Shown here: one piece after another, positions 33,736 through 53,740 of the stretch
Layout: each line of letters opens with the position of its first letter
Numbering within the stretch: position 1 is the first letter of the stretch
Assembly: GCA_005406025.1 (NCBI GenBank)
Contig: BGZK01001597.1
Coordinates: 1 to 64,000, forward strand
Length of the DNA stretch: 64,000 nucleotides
Direction of reading: 5' to 3'
Source: Eumeta japonica
Taxonomy: Eukaryota > Arthropoda > Insecta > Lepidoptera > Psychidae
The notes under the pieces: model-generated
What the model saw: only the letters and a program-made list of their open reading frames with translations
What the model was told of the DNA's origin: nothing
The model's database searches: none
Translations under genes and position numbers: made by a program

Positions 33736-35939
33736 TTCAGACACACTAAAAACTTTCCACCTACGAGATTACTTGATCATTAAAATCTGTAATAGAAACA
33801 AATACATTAAACCACCATGCACTAAAGGTTCAAGAACATATTACAAAACATTTCTTTTTATGTGAGATTAAAATTATTAGTTAAATGAGAACTAATATAT
33901 AATTATCAAAGTATTATCAATACATTTGACTGACAATGAAATTGAGAAACAACATTCAATACTGTCCACAGAAACGAATTATTTTTAATAAAATAAATTG
34001 ATTTTCATTGGTACATTAATATGGATTATACAATATATATGAATTTATGTGCACAATTTACTAGATTACACACTATTTGTGAATCAAAAAAAAGTGCCTT
34101 AATATATAATAACAATAAATACCTAGGAATAAGAATGAAATATAATTCATTCTTTTTAGATTCTAACAGTTATTATTCACAAAACTCATAGCACTGACAG
34201 CATACCATATAGTGTATTATTTAATATAGTTTGTGTAGTGTATTATCTATGAAATAAATTCTCAGTGTTGACAATTTAAAGTGCTGTCTTTACTCCACAG
34301 GACGCATAATCTTATTAAAATAAATAGCGTGAACCATAGACAAAAAGCATAAAATCGATTCGAAAAATTGTATATTCAGAAAATAAACCAGCAAATTGAC
34401 CATAGGTTTATTGTTATTTTATCGTATGATCAGCCCGAATATGGACCGTGATATGTCCGTGAGACTATGTCTTATTTTTCATCTTGGTAAATTTAAGATT
34501 TTTTATAGTCCATTAAAAAAAATTCCAATAATTTTTTGCATTACAAAAATATAATTCTGTTATTACGGAACCATTACGGTGTGAGGCCATTTCGCACCTG
34601 TCTGATGTTTTAGTAGTTTTCTCTAGATTAAATTGATAATCTCTAAAAAAAGCACTCAGCTCGACTTTTAAAAAAATTCTTGATTTTTTTTAAACTTTCA
34701 AACTTAAAAAAGTTATATGTGTATATGTAGATAGGTCCGAAACAAAACAGTCAAACAGTTTTGAATTTGAATCAGTCATGAGCAAAAGACCCTTTTGGTC
34801 ACGTACAGTACAAGGTATGAAATTCTAGTGCTTTGTATTGGCTACAATTGATACACTGCGAAGGTATTACGCTTCCCGACTCTTTCTACTTCTCTTCCGC
34901 GTTCCTATATACGCCATTGCGACGCTTTCTTGGTGAACTCCACAACGACAGAGAGTCGTGCATTGTACTTTACTAAAAAGTACATACAATAATAAAAAGA
35001 TGAGAATAGTAGCTTATTTATAATGAATTATAAATATATGTTTTATTGAAGATAATTCTTCCATACTGAAACTGCTTCAATTTTATTTCATTAAATTACG
35101 TAATTTTTCTTTCAGCAATAAATTCTTAAGAGGTAATAGAATTATATGTGTAATTACAACTACATATGTAACCGAAGCTTTATGTAGTAAATTTTCGTGA
35201 CAATATATTAAATAAAATAAAGTTAACTAAGTAGATATCTCTTTGAATTCTATTTATGTCTGACATTTTAGTACAGAGTAAAAGAAAGCGTTTTTCATTT
35301 TTTTTTATCTATGTTAAAAAATAATCTAAATATGATTAATTGCCAAAGTAACTGAGAACTTTTGTGATGGTTCTTTTTGTTGCATTTACTATTACTTTTT
35401 GTCATCGTAGCCCTGACATCAGTAACCCTGACAATTTTACCTAAAAAAATTCCTTCTTTTGTATTTATTCTTCTGTTTATCGTCTTTTTTATAATTTTAT
35501 TTTGTTGCAATACTACGCACAAAATATAGTGTTTAACAAACGTATGACTTAAGCATCTACTTAATTATTCTTTAATTATATTTATTAATAATATTTACTA
35601 CAGTCAATATAAACACTTAATTTATTTGGCACACTATTTAGAGGTATATCGTAATTTTAGTGTTATTATCATTGTAAATTAATAAGGAACAAATTGTGGA
35701 AATTTAATATTATTTACAATTTGTTTGTTTTTTCATATTATATTTTTAGCAACTTGTTTATGTTTTATGTGTGTTTACCTGACTCTAAATGTACAGATAA
35801 CTTTTTTGACTTTAATTTAGTACATTGCAAAAAATAAATGAAATCTTACATGTTTTCCCTTATATTCATAAATAAAACTGAAACTGTTCTATTGTTATAA
35901 AAAAGTTCATTTCACTTTGCTAACTGTATAAAATGGGCT
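33736..35939. promoter_or_regulatory. Divergent region between GPR155 and the RNA helicase
   Basis: The start codon of GPR155 (33735, minus) and the first exon of the helicase gene (about 35940, plus) face away from each other across about 2.2 kb. Both promoters and any GPR155 untranslated exon must lie here. At about 34795-34960 there is a less AT-rich stretch (GGTCACGTACAGTACAAGG, CTTCTCTTCCGCGTTCC) that may be an interspersed repeat or a regulatory patch. No gene is seen. Confidence 0.45.
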
Positions 35940-36104
35940 ATTGGTGCTGGCAACGCCAATCCGTAGAAGTGTGGCGATCGATGGCCAGCGTTTTTCGTCG
36001 CCATTAGCATTGTCCGCCATTATCGAGTTGTTCGTGCGGTGGGTTGGATCGGAGATTCGTGAATGAAAATTCCTAAATATTTTTAAATTCTCTCTTATTG
36101 AGAG
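35940..36104 (+). other. Rm62: Probable 5' untranslated exon of the p68-type helicase gene
   Basis: A GC-richer block containing CGCCATTAGCATTGTCCGCC and GTTCGTGCGGTGGGTTGG ends at a clean donor, AGAG|GTGAGT (36104/36105). The next acceptor is TTTTACAG at 36168-36175, beginning the exon that carries the start codon. A short upstream ATG (about 36063) opens a seven-codon frame that ends in TAA within this exon. The 5' border is a guess from composition. Confidence 0.5.
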
Positions 36105-36213
36105 GTGAGTTTAATGTTCGTAAATACGTTAACTTTATTGAAAATAGATCTGAAATAAATTGCACATTTTTACAGATACCTACTCAAGCGTGTTGTTCAA
36201 GAAAACCACCGTC

Positions 36214-43226
<7,013 letters not shown>

Positions 43227-46200
43227 GCGTTTATATCAACGCATCAATGCACGTCGCTCTTGCACTTACCTATGTAATAAATTGCTTTTTTGAGTATACT
43301 CTGAAGTCTGCAACTTATGCAAATCTCAATTTATATTTATGTTCCATAGCATGAGGTTTTTTTCAGTGGCAAATAGTAGTAAACAGTTTCTAATTTATAA
43401 TCGATTTTGTAAGTGTAAGATCGGCATTTGTGTATTACCAGTGTCACTAACGCCCAGAGCGTTTGATTTTTAACATTTAACTAATACTGCATTGATTAAA
43501 TTATAAACATTACCCATCTTAACTAATTTGTTTTTAAAATTAACTTTCAGTACTTATCTTCTGTATCCCTTAATTCAAAAAGCAGTATGTGGTTAAATGT
43601 TATAATTATAGTTTAGATAAAAACTACATGTTCGTCTGTTCATTGTAAATCATTCGTCAATCATATCTGAATGTTTATTCATGTTGTGAACTTCAGGATT
43701 GGTGTCCCTAGTAAGTATTAATATATTCATTGGATACAGATCTGAAAATATATGATATTTTGTTCAGCAATAGGACTAGTGATCTCTCAACTAATTTGAT
43801 TCCAAGGAAATCTTTGAATCCAAAATATTTTGTTTCCTAAATCTTAAGTCATCCCTTACTTATTTTTTAACTGTTATCACTTTTGAACAATTTCAAATAT
43901 GAAGAATGGTACATGACGAATTTTAGTAGCACCTGTTTGTTTTTATTGTAATGGTATATGTGTGTTCTGATCATTACTCGAGTGAACACAATAAATGTTA
44001 GTTTAACGTAAGACGTGTCGGGCCGCACCGTCGCAAGAGGGAGCGGTTCCGCGGCTAGTTGTAGTCCTTCAGTATATTTGGTAGAATAGTCGGTGTGGTA
44101 CCCCTTTGTGTAATCCCGGGTGCCGTTTAATATTTTTTTTTACGTCTGTATGATGTACGAAATGCACGAAACATGTAGAAGATGATTGTAATGTAAGGGA
44201 AAGTTTAAAAGAGATCTCTAAAACGAAATCTTGTCTACCTATATAGAATTTTATACACTGATAAGTATTAAAATTTGTGCAGTGTAATGCAGGGACAGGT
44301 TAGTCTTATTGATTAGTATGTTGTAAAGGTATAATGCTTTCGAAACAGATAACTGTAAATCTGTATTGCCAGATAAAATTATGAATATTTTTCGTATGAA
44401 AATATGTCAATGACATTTGTAAGTCACTGATTTAAATGTTGTTTTTTTATGAAAATGTAGATAGTGAAAACTTATAGCAGCTGCTGTACTAGGTAATATG
44501 TTTTTACTTAACAAAGAGCAGATTTTGTGGGCTTCTGCTAAATTCAGTCAATTGAATGTAATCTTTTCCGCTGTTTTCAAATAAATTGTTTAAAAAAATT
44601 ACACTCTGTGCATAAAAAGGATGTAGAGCAAAATGAGTACAAAGAGTGAAGTGTAGGGAGCTCTTCAGTTCTCTCTTGACATCCTACTATGTCCAAAGAT
44701 TTGGAATAATCTGTGATATTACATTACTATCTGCTGTCGTTGTGTTGGTCAATTGTTAATGCGTTAACGGCGATGCTTCCAGACACCTGGAGATGATTAT
44801 GAAAGTATATTTTTTGACTATTTGAATGATATTAAACTCGAATATTTGCGACGGAAGATTTGCAAATCGTTCACAGATAAATATATAATAGAAAAATATC
44901 GATATAGAAAATAGGTGTAAGATTTAATAATTTATGGTTATTCAGTTTAGTTTGACACTGTATATCATTAGGTGACGAAATCGAACCAGTTTTCCAGTGG
45001 GACGTAAAGTTATTATTACCGTAGACGTCGAGGACGATAGAGCTAGAGCGCGAAGCGGCCGAGCGGCGCGCGGTGCGACTGCCTGTACAAAGTACTGCAC
45101 CCACCTCTATTAAACAACTGTGATAATAACACTAAGTAGCGTAGAAGGCGATATGTTAACTAGTTACGTCCGTCGTAATAGAAGGGATGACACCATATCT
45201 GACATACCGTATGTGATAGGTCGGAGCCCGCGGCCCTTGGATCGCATCGATCCGCCGCATGCTTCGGCGACGTTTTCTCTAAACAAGACTGATTATTTCT
45301 TACTAATAGAAGTTTTTAAATTTATATGTCTTCAATTTTGAATTATATTAAGGGATTTGTATTTGTATTGATAGCTCTCCAATTTGTATCATTCTTTTCT
45401 CACAGCGATGATTTAGATTATCACTATGTTGGATATGTGTCACGGAACCTTTCTATATGGTCACCGACTGAAAGAATAAATGATTGGTATTAAATATTTT
45501 ATTGTCTTAATTTTCTTTTTGTGATGGAAAATGTTATTGACAAGTCATAGTTGTGACGGTCGCATTTAATTTATTGCAACGGTTAACGCTAAATATTTAT
45601 TGATTTGTTGAATATCTGCGAAATTTTAAATAGTATTATTTATTCAGCATAATTCTGATAGGCAATTGTACTTTTTGTGCTTTCTGTATTTTTAGATATA
45701 ATTTTTATGTTTTGGAAAATGTGAGAAATTATTGAAAAATATGCATAGATTTTTTTTTTGTATGTGGCAATGCAGATCATCAACATTATTTATATGCTGT
45801 TTGGACACTGCAGAGCTTAAAAGTGAGTGAATATAATTATTAGAGCATGGGTAGAAGCCCTTTTGTGTCAAACAAAAACTGTCCCCAAGGGAAGTCTTCT
45901 GAATGTTTCTATAAAGTGCATTTCTTCTATGTAATACAGTATTAAATTACAATAATAATAAATGAATGTATGATTATGTTTGACTTTTATTGAAATTGCA
46001 AAGCAACATTTTATCGATTTGTTTTAAATGTTCTCTGGATAGATTTTAAAGCAATAATAGTGGTTTGTGCACTAAAAGGGAAAAAGCAATTCAGTTTGTC
46101 AGATACATTATCTGTCAAACCTAATGGTTATCATTTACAAATTGAATTGACAAATCTTCATTTAATTTTATAAGTAGAGTTTTTTTTTCTTTTAAATTGC

Positions 46201-46504
46201 AATCCATGTCAGAAATAGTGTTAGAATTGGTATTTATGAACTATCACCACATAAACTATATTAAAATCAAAAAAGGACTCCCAAGTATACTCTTATCATT
46301 CATCTGCAACGCCTTCATTACAAGGCTTAATTTTAAGTAGATATAATGTAGTAATAGACGATTTACTATTAAAAGTGGGAATGATTATTAATAATTTAAT
46401 TCATAACTTGACAAGAGACCATCACTTTCTGTTTTAATGTCATAGAACAATTCAAAATTATTGCAACTTTCCAATGAAAATGCATTCTTTTTCATTGTCA
46501 CTAT
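43227..46504 (+). other. 3' untranslated and downstream region of the helicase gene
   Basis: No further gene is evident. Candidate poly(A) signals (AATAAA) occur near 43275, 43990, 44580, 45475 and 45957, so the 3' end cannot be fixed. A CpG-rich patch at about 45015-45255 (GCGCGAAGCGGCCGAGCGGC) is unusual for a 3' flank. It contains open frames on both strands, but none that I recognise. Confidence 0.5.
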
Positions 46505-46870
46505 AAATAGCTTTCCCGCGGCTGCACACGCGTGGACATAGATTCAATTCCTTCATCATGCATATGTCGAGCGATTTCGTTCTCGATCGTGTCGATTTCG
46601 ATCCCGCTCCTTGCCCCAATGCAAATTTGTTTCCTTCTCTGTTGCTATAGTCGTTCCGATTTTGATTCCGAATCTTTGATCAAGTAAATACCGATTCTAG
46701 TTCCACTCTATACTGCTTCTCATTCCGTTTTCGGTCACGCTCTTAATTATTTTTGACAGACTGGATTTTCAACTTGGTCTCGTTCTTGATTTCGATTCAG
46801 TCTTGGATTTGATTCTGCTTTCTGTCCCGCTTGAAATGTCTATTACACTACCGGTCACAGTTCGGACGAA
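46505..46870. repeat. Interspersed repeat with TTCGATCCCG-like words
   Basis: Opens with AGCTTTCCCGCGGCTGCACA, resembling the CTTTTGCCCGCGGCT terminus of a common lepidopteran repeat. It then runs through repeated pyrimidine-rich words (TCGATTTCGATCCCG, TTCCGATTTTGATTCCG, GTTCTTGATTTCGATTC) up to about 46860. Related purine-rich words occur at 56270-56600 in the opposite sense and at 12880-13010. Confidence 0.45.
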
Positions 46871-46969
46871 ACCTAAGCTAATACTAGTATCAAATTAGAA
46901 TTTAGACTATATCATTGGTAAAGGAATATTAGAATCGATTCAATAATACAAATATACATCATAGTTTTT

Positions 46970-47580
46970 TGTTTTGTTTTTTTTTTCAAACACTCCGCGC
47001 TTTCTATATGTCACCAGTTTCACCATAATCGGTTGGATATTTAGGCACGTAAAAAAAACAAACATTAATATTCATGTAAAAATATACGGCGGTATTTGGA
47101 ACCGCCAAATTGAAAATAAATATTCATAAAAAATAGTCTATAGAAGAAGCAAAATTTAATCACAGTCCATACAGTCTTTCCGAAGATTAGTCCGGAAAAG
47201 CAAACGAACGGATACTGTCGCCATATTACAGAGTATCAGTTGTGCAACTAAGTGTTTTTACTATATCCCGAATTTCATTAAAATCGTTTAATTAAGTCAT
47301 TATTTAATTATAAAAAGGAGGACATCAGACTAAAAATGTAAAAACTAAACATTTGGAACGTTTAGGAATTTATGACGAAATTTTACAAAATTATCGTATG
47401 TGCAGTTTCATATATTAGTATAGACAGATAAATAAAAAGTATCCTATACCTTGCTCCCGGAGACAATCCACATCTGTCCAAAATTTTATTACAATCTGTT
47501 TAGCCGTTTCGGAGATTAGTCTGGACAAATAAACAGACAGACCCTTTATATAAGTGTGACATCTGTAGCTTCAATGGATT
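46970..47580 (+). repeat. Two decayed non-LTR tail-like repeats
   Basis: Contains CACCAGTTTCACCATAATCGG, then CTTTCCGAAGATTAGTCCGG near 47175, and later AATTTTATTACAATCTG, TTTAGCCGTTTCGGAGATTAG and CAAATAAACAGACAGACCC. The repeated GATTAGTC(C/T)GGA word shows at least two related pieces. No coding part. Confidence 0.5.
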
Positions 47581-48074
47581 GGTTTTCCATTGAGGAATTT
47601 TCAAAAATCCTTTCTTAGTTGTAATAGGAACTTTCTACAGAATTTCAAGTTTGCAGAACTTAATTTTGATTATTGTAATTTTGATTGTAAATTATTTAAT
47701 CTGTACGAAGAATTATGCGAACATGAAATCAATGCTAAATTAAAATTTGTTTTTAAAAATGTACTATACCTACCTGGAAACCGAAATAGTTAATAGAAAA
47801 CCCTGATTGGTACAGTACAAAGCACGAAACTTTGCAGATGTGAAGTTAGTCATGAAAGCGTCGCAATGGCGTAACATTGGCATGCGGAGGTGAAGGAGGA
47901 AGGGTCGAAGAGTGTTAAACCTGAGCATTACATTATTCGCAGGCAATTCAGAGCGGCAAAGTCTCACGTTCAAATCCTCAGTAGAATACAAATTTAGTTA
48001 GGTTTAGGGAATGTTTTAGAAGTATTTCGTTGGAGAAATAAAAACATACTGGTCGGGAAGATATATCTATTCTA

Positions 48075-48400
48075 TATACATATAAAAACGAAATACCACT
48101 GGCTGATTGACTGATTAACTGACTCATCACGAGATCTTCGAAACTTTACGTCCGATTGAATTGAAATTTATTATAGTTAATGTTTTCGGGACGTTGACGA
48201 AAACTAAGAACGAATTTCACGCAAATCCTATGAAAAAAATAATTTTATCAGATCTCCGAAACTATAGGTCTGCTTGACTTGAACTTTGGCATAGTTACTT
48301 TTTCCAAGACGTAGACGCTCACTAAGAATGGATTTCACGAAAATCTTATAAAAAAAATAATTTTATGTCTACGCGGGCAGAACCGCGAGCAAAAGTTAGT
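48075..48400 (+). repeat. Interspersed repeat with two internal modules of about 116 bp
   Basis: Begins CGAAATACCACTGGCTGATTG. Two successive modules then share the order GAGATCT..CGAAACT, a TTGA.TTGAA word, CGTTGACG or CGTAGACG, CACTAAGAA or ACTAAGAA, GATTTCACG, and a final AAAAAAATAATTTTAT. It closes with GCGGGCAGAACCGCGAGCAA and AAAGTTAGTATT, the terminus of a repeat widespread in Lepidoptera. Confidence 0.7.
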
Positions 48401-48514
48401 ATTAAATATGAATGCCTAAAATCCCGTTAAAAGTGCTTCATATTTTTGAAGAATATTAATGTCAAAAAAATTATAGGTCTTCCGGATTTGAGATATTTAT
48501 AACATGTAAAACTT

Positions 48515-49600
48515 AATTTGAAGGAAGTTACTGCTCCATATTTTTTGGCCAAGGTCCAAAAAGTTTTCTGTATTTTCATGGATCTGAACAAAGTTTATGA
48601 TAGAGTGAAAGCAAACGATCTATCGAGAACCCTGTACCTATGCATGCATGGTCTGAGTAACAGATCGATACGGGCACTGCGATCTGTATATAGAGGCTCC
48701 AGTGCCTGCGTCGGAGTATGTAAATGGGGCCTAACCTGCTTTGTTTTGACAAATGTCCTATAGGAATGTCTAGCTTTAGCGTATAGCTATTCAACCTAAT
48801 GACTCCTGTACGCTGACGACCAAGTAATTCTTGCGTCGTAGGCGTGTGAGTTGCATGAGACTGTAACTAAAAAATGAATTATTCTGTTCAGATATGTCAG
48901 CACAACTGAATCATATAATTATAGAAGATGAGAGAGTTGAACAAGTGAAAGAATTTGTATACTTTGTAGTCTGTTTACAAATGACGGTAAACATGATACA
49001 GACATTGAAAGAGAATTGGATAGTGGATGCGTGATATAAAGTGAATAAGGCCTTGCTTGCTATTATGAATAGTAAAAGTGTCTCATGATAAGCGCGTTTG
49101 GTTATTCGTAATGGGGACAAAATCCCTAAGCTTATGCATTTTAATAAAAGTTGGGTTAGGTTAGGTTAGAAATATGTCAGAAGAAAAATGAAAGTAAAAA
49201 TCAATGCGGCGGAGATGCGATCTCTGCGTAATGTGTGTTGTGTCTTTTAAAAGATAGATGTGGAAACAGTGATATGAGAGAATAGTGTAGTTAGAAAAAA
49301 GATGTAACTAAAATAGAGAAACGTATGCTGTGTTGGTTTGGCAATGAATGAAAATAGACTGACAAAACAAATTTATAGAGCGAATGTATGTGATGGAAAG
49401 ATCGGCAAGGCTCTTCCTAGAAACTAATATGCAAACCACATTGATGGCATATTAAAAAATGGCCATATTTTGAGCATCCGAAACCGACGAACTTACATGA
49501 AAACATTGATGGCCGTCAGTAAAGCAAGAGAGACATGCAAAGATCGTAACATGTGGAAATCTGTAGTCTCTGCCTGCCCTTCTGGGAAATAAGCTTTGTA
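48515..49600 (+). mobile_element. Decayed LINE ORF2 fragment (reverse transcriptase to C terminus)
   Basis: In shifting frames it shows FMDLNKVYDRVKANDL and RALRSVYRGSSACV, then a YADD-type remnant with [53 protein letters not shown], and a C-terminal KARETCKDRNMWKSVVSACP before a stop near 49590. The middle part matches the opposite-strand fragment at 13370-13985. The catalytic region is broken by stops, so it is inactive. Confidence 0.85.
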
Positions 49601-51090
49601 TTATTGCTACAGAGTTTTGTATTATTGTTACATTTTTAACCATTAAAATTATTTTCAGTTAATCTTATTTATTCGCATATATTGCGTATTTTTCATCTAT
49701 TTTTGTAGATTTTTTAATAAGGTATTTAAGTACTGTAAAGTATAACATCTGTTAGTTAAAGTTGTAATTTTATAAGTTTTATTCGAATGGTTATTTAAGT
49801 CACTATGTCCTTCATTATTTTTCTTAATTCTGTACAGATGGCGCTATGTACAATACTGTCAAAAATAGTTTTTTGTCTGGGCCTTGAGTTGAATGTCTGA
49901 TAGCGATAACAATTTGCGAAAATTTCGAGTAAATAAGAGAAAAAAACAATGTTTCCTATATTTTTTGTTAACCAGGACTACATTAAGATGTAAATGTGAT
50001 TCATGTTATTGACTGATAGTTACAGGAATTATTGAATGTTGTGTTTTTCGTGATTGTGTGGGTTTGAACGTCGAAAATTATCGAGGTCGTCGGCAATGGC
50101 TGAAAGTGTAGCGGTATGTCAAACTGAGCTTTATTCAACATATTTCCCAGTAATTCCTTCAAGTTATATGTGAAACTATACCTAAAACATAATTGTTTCT
50201 TTATGTATTCTTTTCCACATAATTTCTGGAATGTAACTAGGAGCGTAACTGGTTTGATCTTTTATATTGGCACTTTCCCTGTTACTAGACAACCTTGAAT
50301 TTAATCTTAGCAGACGGAGTCGTCTTATTATTACATCTATCGTTGATTTTAAAAATATTTTCTTTAAAGGATTTCTGATGAGCTTAACTTATATGATAGA
50401 TACTATACTGCTTGCACGAATTATTGTTTCATTATTGTAGAATTCCATAAAGATAAATATATTTCATAGTCAATACAATTTATTTATATATTATATTTCT
50501 GTCTCATTACGTCATAGGTATTTTAAAACTGGTAGGTACCTGCTTGTTCAATATGTTATATTTTTTTTGAGTTCCATAAAAATTAGCCACCCCATCTATT
50601 CAGATTTTTAATCGTAAAAATTGTACTTTTGATATTAGATTACAGCAGGTAATGTTTTCTAAAAATATTATATAAGTGTTGTCTATAGATGGCGCTACGT
50701 GTTCTGTCTAAGATGGTCACTTATTTAACGTGAATATTTTTTTTATAACTTAACTTAATAATCTCCCATTTGGTTGTCTAGGAATGTTCTAAAAACTAAG
50801 GGCCATTTTTTTTTTTCGAAATGATTTAGGTAGTATATCAGATAGATCTTACTACATTTTTCTTGTTTAGTTTCAATGTGTAAATTTTATGTAGTAAAAC
50901 GAGTAGAATTCGTTGTTTATATTATAGCTTAAAAAAAAGAAAGGTAAAAATTCAAAGACATCTTTATGAAAGAAGAAAAAGTATTTTGTGTAATGTTTGT
51001 TTTAGCTCTTTTATAAAAATATTGTGATATACGTACAAATGTCAAACTTGGTGTGATTATAGTACAAATTCCGAAGTAAAACAACAATAG
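49601..51090. other. AT-rich DNA around a possible first exon
   Basis: Apart from the candidate exon at 50096-50113 there is no clear coding sequence. The word AGATGGCGCTA occurs at about 49847 and 50690. Confidence 0.5.
50096..50113 (+). CDS. Possible first coding exon (MAESVA) of an unseen gene
   Basis: GTCGTCGGCAATGGCTGAA gives a good start context, and the frame reads MAESVA up to a clean donor GCG|GTATGTC at 50113/50114. The preceding 70 bases are less AT-rich, as in a 5' untranslated region. No following exon in phase could be recognised before the end of the window, so the gene would have a first intron longer than 13 kb, or this is chance. The product cannot be named from six residues. 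Confidence 0.3.
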
Positions 51091-51092
51091 AA

Positions 51093-51870
51093 CACTGGCC
51101 AAGAGCATGTCAGACCATACTCGTTCTAGGGTTCCGAAGCCATTATTACAAAGAAATGCACTACAGATGAAAAAAGTACGTTGTTACGCTTTTTCCATGT
51201 TTCCCGCACAGAATACTAATAAACACATTAGTCGCCTATAACTAGACGAACAAGTAGGTATGTCGACTATTACTATTAAACTTGCGTAAACTTAAGTGCA
51301 TCAGCAAAAGAGCGTATCTTCATGGCATTTACGTTCTTTTGTTGAGAAGTGCAGTTTTTCGGCAATAACTCAAAAACAGTATATTCGATCATGTTCAAAA
51401 TGATATTCTTTGAAAGTATTTATTAAGCGTTATATTCGTTATTTTTTCATATTTTTTAGACATACGGTTTAGAATATAAAGTGACGACAACGACACAATT
51501 TATGCTATTTGCAGAGTGATTATTTCCGAAATTATTCACGTAATCAGAAAAAGTGCTTTGAAATCTTAAAGCGTTTTTAAAAGAACTGTCGAAATATGTG
51601 CCACACGTTGATTTTCGTATAAAAAAAAATCAGTTTTTCTAACAGGTATGAAGTGCCCCCCTAGAAATATTTATTTTTGTTATTTAACTACTAAAGTAGC
51701 GGCTTATACAAGACACCGACCCTATAAATTTCGTTAACATACGTCTTGTAGTTTTTGAATGAAACGCCTGCGACATACGGACGGATGGACGAACATGACG
51801 AAACTAAAAGGGTTCCGTTTTTGCCATTTTGATTCAGAACCCTAATAAAAACCGGTCTAGTTGGGCTTGT
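51093..51870 (-). repeat. Interspersed repeat family A, copy 2 (inverted)
   Basis: Runs from CACTGGCCAAGAGCATGTCAG to the reverse complement of TTTTGATTCAGAACCC and CCGGTCTAGTT. Key words, inverted, match the copies at 10786 and 55128: ATGGCATTTACGTTCTTTTG, GATCATGTTCAAAATG, TATTTAACTACTAAAGTAGC and GGGTTCCGTTTTTGCCATTT. It is continuous, without the two insertions found in copy 1. Confidence 0.85.
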
Positions 51871-52310
51871 GCTAACTACCGAATTGGATGAGCGAAAACA
51901 CAATTTTCTTGGTAAAGTACGGAACCTTCGGTGTGCTGGTTTATCTCTAACTGTCCGCTTTTCTTTTAATTTAGTTTTATAACGACACTTCATTTTCTTT
52001 TCTTTAGCATTGTAATGAAAAGGGCAAAATAATGTTTAACCGCTTATATCTAAAAACGTTTCGGTAGGAAAGTCAAATATGAGGTATGTTTTTGAAATTA
52101 ATTATGATTAGAAAAAAATACGAATAGAATAAAGTGATGCTTTTTATAAATAAAGCTCTTTTATTAAAAAAAAAAGAGTTCTAATAATAGCAAATACATT
52201 AATAATATTTTGAATAAAAATGAATATAAACTTACAATAAATATTATATCAATACAGGTAATTACTTGTTATAATAATTAATACAGATCGTAATGCATAA
52301 AGCATGTTAA

Positions 52311-52421
<111 letters not shown>

Positions 52422-53002
52422 CAGTTTGCATTAGGCCTACTACAAATTCTCGGCGCAATTCTTAAACGGAAGTGAATGTTCGTGTTGATCCTTTCTATTG
52501 TGATCCTGTTTACGGCCTGAGACCAATTATGGTAATTCAAAGCGATTGAACTTGTGTCGCTGTGACGTCATAATTACGTCAGGCGAGAATCTTACCGCCG
52601 CGCTTTCAGCTGACGTCATGACTATACAGACTCGATCGTTTTGAGTTAACAAAATTGAGTCGCTGGCCGTGGTCGCAACGGATATCATCGATACAAAATG
52701 GATTATTAACAACGTATCTAAAATATAAAACTACCAATTCTGAATAATAAAATATAAATTAGGGATGTTGCGGATGTAGATTTTTTAACATCCGCGAATG
52801 CAGATACGGATACGGATTTTTGAAAATTCACATCCGCGGATTCGGATAGAGATGCTTAGAAAAGAAAGAAAATCATAAGATTTTTTTAAGATAATTCATA
52901 TGGGTGCAGATACATATAAAGCAAGTAGTATAATCTTTAATATTTATAATAAATAATCAAATATTTAATAATTAAATGAAAAAATATTGCATTATATTTA
53001 TT

Positions 53003-53740
53003 AAAAACCGGTGAAGTGCATGTCGGGCCACGCGCACTGTAAGGTTCCCTAAATGACCGTCACAATATGCGGACTAGGAAAGGTTTTTCTTCTTTAATTT
53101 TATGAACCTGTTAATTGAGTTCACGGTTCATCGACTAATAACGTTTAAAAACGGTCCTTAATAAGACGGATGTTAAAGATATTATAATTTTATATTTAAA
53201 TATTTTTAAATGGTTCATAAACTTATATTTACTACCTATTTTACATAACGAATAACGTCATTAACTCCTTTTCAAACGTTTTAGTCACAGTTTTTTTTAC
53301 TTCTTTATATATACTACTGTCGTAAATTTTAGAATAACCGTTTACCTGGTACGGGAGGCTAACTTAAAAATTAGCTTAGCACTTTGTTAATAATTTAATT
53401 ATAAACGATTAGCCTGATATTTCATAAACGGATCCTTAATTCGACAAATGATTTTTACATACTTGCGATGTTTTTGAATTAACTATTCAACGACATCCCA
53501 TATTATGGGATACACAAGAAAAAAAATCATTCCCACTTTTTATACAAGGGAGGTATCGTAAAGATTTTTTTTAGATTGTATTCTATAACTTTGTCAGCAT
53601 GAATAATAAGTGTACCCATACCAAATGACAGCTTTCTAGTACTTCGAGCTAAGCCACGGACAGACAGACAAACGGACTAACGGACATGACGAAACTACGG
53701 ACTTGTTGACTACGGAACCCTAAAAAAAACCATTGCCGTC
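53003..53740 (+). repeat. Interspersed repeat family B, copy 2
   Basis: Starts AACCGGTGAAGTGCATGTCGG, includes TAAGGTTCCCTAAATGACCG, GACAGCTTTCTAGTACTTCG, GACAGACAGACAAACGGAC, and ends GACTACGGAACCCTAAAAAA. It has the same frame as the 37060 copy but a different middle section. The part from about 53550 on is matched, inverted, by 56865-57060. Confidence 0.75.
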
